In this document: in pieces, positions 60,922 through 64,000 of the stretch
How the letters are laid out: each line of letters begins with the position of its first letter
Numbering within the stretch: the stretch's first letter is position 1
Source of the DNA: JAJPHU01 sp035553375
Lineage (GTDB): Bacteria > Planctomycetota > Planctomycetia > Gemmatales > Gemmataceae
DNA: 64,000 bases
Reading direction: 5' to 3'
NCBI GenBank assembly: GCA_035553375.1
Contig: DATNCY010000136.1
Coordinates: forward strand, 34,629 to 98,628
Position numbers and translations under genes: made by a program
The notes under the pieces: generated by a model
What the model saw: only the letters and a program-made list of their open reading frames with translations
Databases searched by the model: none
What the model was told of the DNA's origin: nothing

Positions 60922-60988
60922 GCTCTGCCAGCCCGCAGCGCCAGCAAGGGACACTCCTTCCCTTGCTGGCGCTGCGGACTGGCAGAGC
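60922..60988. terminator. 28-bp hairpin between convergent pump and stress-protein genes (family A)
   Basis: Arms 60922-60949 and 60961-60988 are reverse complements with one mismatch and an 11-base loop. It lies between the RND pump stop and the stop of the converging universal stress protein gene, a position that fits a bidirectional terminator. Same family as 12548 and 41583, with the flanks extended by GCTCT/AGAGC. Confidence 0.7.
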
Positions 60989-60998
60989 CTTGCGCGCT

Positions 60999-61955
60999 TC
61001 ACAACCGCACCGGCGACACAAAACCCGCCGGCTTGACCGCCAGAAGCGAACACGTCAGATCCGGCAGGATGCGTTCCGCCGTGTTGCCAATCATCACGCC
61101 GGGAATCCCACTGCGGCCGATGGTTCCCATAACCAGCAAATCGATCTTGTGTGTTTGAATGTAACCGAGAATCCCCTCGTCCGCCAAGCCGCCCATGTCA
61201 TCGACCAAATGGACCTGCACGCCGGGCGATAGATCCTGGGCGCCGGCGCGATTAACCTGGGATTGCAAGGCCTGCTCGGCCCTGTGCCGCAGGTCGCGCC
61301 GATACGCCTCCTCCTTGGCATCAGGCAAGCCGGTACTCCAGATATGATCGAGTGGAAAATCGACGACGTGCAGTAAATGGATGTTGGCCGGCGTGACGCG
61401 GGCGAGGTTGACGGCAAGGCCGAGCGCATCCTCGGCGGCCGGAGAAAGATCGCTGGCGACCAGGATATTTAGGGGGGTGGGGATGCCCTCGGGCTTGGCC
61501 ACCCAGACCGGACAGGGACAGCGGCGGACCAACTTGATGGCGGTGCTGCCGAAGATCATGCGGCCCAGCCCCTTGCGATCGCGCGTGCCGACCAGAAGCA
61601 GGTCGTGCTTGTCGCGCAGCACTTGGCGGATGAGTTCCAACCAGGAGCCTCCCAAGGCGAGTTTCTTCCCTGCCTTGATTCCCTGCGTTTCCGCCTGCCG
61701 AACCAGATTGTCGAGGATGGTCCCGGCGGCCCGCTCCGCGGATTGGGTCAAATGCTGGCGATCGGACTCGTCCAAGTACGGCAGCGATTCCGTGGTGAGG
61801 TTCAAGGCCGCGAAGAATGTCAAGCGTGCGTTCATCTTGGCGGCCAGCCAGAGGGCTTGCTGCACGACCGCCCGAGCGACGACCGAGGGCTGATGGCTTG
61901 TCGCGTCATACTGCGCCAGGTCAACGCCGACCAGGATGTTGCGAAAAGGTTGCAT
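60999..61955 (-). CDS. Tandem universal stress protein (UspE-like)
   Basis: A 318-residue cytosolic protein made of two UspA domains (about 1-155 and 160-318). Both keep the ATP-binding G-rich signature: GTRDRKGLGRMIFGSTA in the first and GTIGRSGIPGVMIGNTA in the second. Such proteins bind ATP and act in stress survival; partners are unknown. The gene is on the opposite strand, lying between the RND pump and its outer membrane factor. A basic, Arg-rich loop (LPDAKEEAYRRDLRHRAEQ) marks the second domain. Confidence 0.9.
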   Translation of the reverse strand: MQPFRNILVGVDLAQYDATSHQPSVVARAVVQQALWLAAKMNARLTFFAALNLTTESLPYLDESDRQHLTQSAERAAGTILDNLVRQAETQGIKAGKKLALGGSWLELIRQVLRDKHDLLLVGTRDRKGLGRMIFGSTAIKLVRRCPCPVWVAKPEGIPTPLNILVASDLSPAAEDALGLAVNLARVTPANIHLLHVVDFPLDHIWSTGLPDAKEEAYRRDLRHRAEQALQSQVNRAGAQDLSPGVQVHLVDDMGGLADEGILGYIQTHKIDLLVMGTIGRSGIPGVMIGNTAERILPDLTCSLLAVKPAGFVSPVRL

Positions 61956-62391
61956 GAGGTGGCTCCTTGAGAATCGACGCCGAAATACCTTCCCGTGTCG
62001 TTTACGTTTCGCAAAACGTAAACCCCCGCTACGCTGCGCGTCGCGGTTACACGGGTATTTCGGCGGCTCCCACTTAACTATACACGGTCAGCGGCAACAG
62101 GGCGGAGGCGGCGGCTTGAGTCATTCTTAGACGTAGGGCAAAAATGTGGGCCGCTTTTGCTGATTGGAACGACTCTGCCGAACCGATAAGCCAATACGTT
62201 CCGTGGATCATAACGATTGTTCCTTACAAAGCAGTAAGTCGATGAGCGAACGGCCGGCGTCAGCCGGTTGGAGGTAGTTGAACCGGCCGGCTGACGCCGA
62301 CCGTTCGCCATCTCCGTCCTGCTATCTTGCCCGCTTCACCGCTTCGATCGATGGATCGGTTGGGCGGTCCGAGTGCTTGCGAGGGGAAAAA
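61956..62391. other. Divergent intergenic region with two hairpin repeats
   Basis: This 436-bp divergent region should hold the promoters of the stress protein gene and the outer membrane factor gene. It contains a hairpin with outer arms 61979-61998 and 62051-62066 around an inner GTTTACGTTTCGCAAAACGTAAAC palindrome (62000-62023), and a GC-rich inverted repeat at 62247-62268 with 62288-62309 that matches the family F element at the end of the arginase-like gene. No gene is seen. Confidence 0.55.
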
Positions 62392-64000
62392 ATGAACGGT
62401 TCTCACTGCGCTCGCTTTTGCCGAACCGGATTATTGGCGGCCTGGCTGTGCGGAGGTCTAGCGGTCGGCGTGGCCGCCCCGCCGGACAACGCCGACTCGC
62501 CGAAGGAGGGACCAAATCTTCGCAGCGACGACCGGCTTCCTCGGCCGCGGCGAACGGAGAGTGCGCCCTCGCCTCGCAAGATCAAGGAGGGCGAAGTCGA
62601 GGCTCGGCTACCGCAGGCGCCTCCGTCGATTTTGCCGCCGGAAGCGCACGGCATCGACTTAACGTGCGTCCTTAAATTGGCCGGCGTTGACAACCCGGAC
62701 ATCAACATCGCCCGGCAGCGCGTGATTGGGGCTGAGGCTCTGCGAATGGCCGCCTTCGCTATGGTCTTGCCCAACTTCAATGCGGGCGCGAATTATGACG
62801 CCCATACCGGCCCGTTGCAACAATCCAGCGGTAACATCCTCAAGGTGAACCGCAATGCCCTGTACTTTGGCATGGGTGCCGGTGCCACCGCCGCCGGTAC
62901 GGTGCCCGTCCCCGGCATTCAGTACGTCATTAACCCTTCCGTGGGCGTTTTCGGCGCGCTGTCCGTCATGCAGACGGTTCGCGTCGCCCAGTTCGAGAAC
63001 TTGGCGGTGCGCAATCAAATATTCCTGCGCACGGCGACGGGATACATGAATCTGCTGCGCGCCGAAGGGCGGCTTGCCATCGCCACCAAGAATCGCAGCG
63101 AAGCACACGAGATCGCCCGTTTGACCGCCGTGTATGCCATCACCGGACAGGGCAAGGAGTCGGATGCCGACCGAGCCGCCACCGAGCTGGCACACCGCAA
63201 CAGCGATGTGGTGGAAGCCGAGGGAGAAATCCTGGTCGCCTCGGCTCAGTTGGCTCGCTTGATCAATGTGCCGCCGACGGTGCCGATGCGTGCCCTTGAG
63301 GGCTGGGAAGGGCTTGTGCCTCGGTCCATGGTTCCCGACCCAATTCCGTTGCAACAACTGCTGCTCATTGCTCTGGATCAACGGCCGGAGTTGGCGGCGC
63401 GGCGCGCGAGCATTCGCCGAGCCATCCTCCAACTATACAACGCCAAGCTCTTGATGTTTTCGCCGACCATTCTCGCCGGCTACAGCGCCGGCAGCTACGG
63501 CGGCGGCAGCAACTTGATCGGTCAACCCGGCGGCTTCCAAGGATTCGCCGAGGCACGCTTCGGCAGCTTCGCTCCCCGCGATGATATCGATGTCGTCATG
63601 TACTGGACCGCTCAGAACATGGGAGTGGGCAATTGGGCGAGGATCAAGGGCCGAGCCGCCGAGCGGCGCATTGCCGAATTGGAGTTCGTCCGCGATCTCA
63701 ACATGGTGCGCGCCGATGTGGCCACCTCCTATGCCCGAACCCACGCGCGCTTCGCCCAGATTGCCATCGCCCAACGCGGCGTGGAATCGGGCATGAGAAG
63801 TTACAAGGAAGATCTCGACCGCATCGAAGGCGGCATTGGCTTGCCCATCGAACTGCTGAACAGCTTCGACCTGCTCGCCGCCGCTCGTTATCAATATCTG
63901 GAATCGCTCGTGGCTTACGATAACGCCCAGTTCGCTCTGTATGTGGCGCTGGGTCAACCACCGGCGAATAACCTGGCACGGGAGATTCCGACCGATTTGG
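62392..64000 (+). CDS. TolC-family outer membrane efflux protein, 3' end cut by window
   Basis: The frame is open from the ATG at 62392 to the window end (536 codons). A signal-like hydrophobic stretch (about 12-32) is followed by a basic Pro-rich linker (about 35-80) and then TolC-type helical repeats: NFNAGANYDAHTG, the long helix AQFENLAVRNQIFLRTATGYMNLLRAEGRL, DRAATELAHRNSDVVEAEGEILVASAQLARLI, and the second half starting QLLLIALDQRPELAARRASI. It completes the efflux system with the adaptor and pump genes. The GAGGGG just upstream of the ATG is the ribosome binding site. Confidence 0.88.
   Translation, partial: MNGSHCARFCRTGLLAAWLCGGLAVGVAAPPDNADSPKEGPNLRSDDRLPRPRRTESAPSPRKIKEGEVEARLPQAPPSILPPEAHGIDLTCVLKLAGVDNPDINIARQRVIGAEALRMAAFAMVLPNFNAGANYDAHTGPLQQSSGNILKVNRNALYFGMGAGATAAGTVPVPGIQYVINPSVGVFGALSVMQTVRVAQFENLAVRNQIFLRTATGYMNLLRAEGRLAIATKNRSEAHEIARLTAVYAITGQGKESDADRAATELAHRNSDVVEAEGEILVASAQLARLINVPPTVPMRALEGWEGLVPRSMVPDPIPLQQLLLIALDQRPELAARRASIRRAILQLYNAKLLMFSPTILAGYSAGSYGGGSNLIGQPGGFQGFAEARFGSFAPRDDIDVVMYWTAQNMGVGNWARIKGRAAERRIAELEFVRDLNMVRADVATSYARTHARFAQIAIAQRGVESGMRSYKEDLDRIEGGIGLPIELLNSFDLLAAARYQYLESLVAYDNAQFALYVALGQPPANNLAREIPTDL

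Noticed and set aside
62373..62675. Plus-strand small gene at the start of the outer membrane factor
   Set aside because: It is in another frame of the TolC-family gene, which has the ribosome binding site and family sequence.

Overview
The window looks like chromosomal DNA of a GC-rich planctomycete, most likely a Gemmata-like member of the Gemmatales. This is inferred from gene content: a DUF1501 protein, a cytochrome c–WD40 fusion, a MuiA-type protein, HEAT/TPR secretory paralogues, a very long SecA, proline-rich lipoproteins and a Gram-negative envelope (KDO transferase, OprP-type porin, RND efflux). No rRNA, phage, integrase, transposase or cas gene was seen. One tRNA (Ser-GGA) is present. 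The genes at both edges are cut: waaA on the left, and a TolC-family protein on the right.

Layout. 1-9264 is a minus-strand block: waaA, secA, a HEAT/TPR protein and a tricorn-type protease. 9769-12534 holds a degenerate ketosynthase, an intact ketosynthase and tsaE. 12621-14064 is a minus-strand histidine kinase/ANTAR regulator pair. 14461-20049 holds two membrane proteins, bioB, bioF, a pseudophosphatase lipoprotein and a Cys/Met-type PLP enzyme. 20119-25567 is a tandem pair of large secreted HEAT/TPR paralogues. 26156-41399 is a mixed metabolic region: polytopic membrane protein, tyrosine phosphatase, glpK, zinc-ribbon membrane protein, MFS transporter, YkgJ-type cysteine-cluster protein, arginase-fold protein, lexA, trpD, nucleoside-hydrolase-like protein, DUF1501 and a YceK-like lipoprotein. 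41961-46465 holds the cytochrome–WD40 protein and MuiA. 46528-54977 (minus) is an alpha-glucan cluster: porin, plant-type glucan, water dikinase with tandem CBM45-like modules, TIM-barrel isomerase and plant-type alpha-amylase. 56014-64000 encodes an RND tripartite pump (adaptor, pump, outer membrane factor), with a tandem universal stress protein gene on the opposite strand between pump and outer membrane factor.

The intergenic DNA is unusually rich in hairpin repeats. Three classes stand out. The first is a REP/BIME-like family with a GTAG or GGAG foot, a shared heptanucleotide loop and compensatory stem changes, found as five clusters. The second is inverted arrays of 7-9 bp tandem units, including one read through in frame inside the glucan dikinase. 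The third is long GC-rich perfect hairpins between genes, two of which are read through as the C-termini of proteins.

The two points most worth following up are the glucan dikinase/amylase cluster, which looks like the plant starch-phosphorylation and degradation pair in a bacterium, and the REP-like family with covarying stems. All functional calls are from reading the sequence; no database search was possible.
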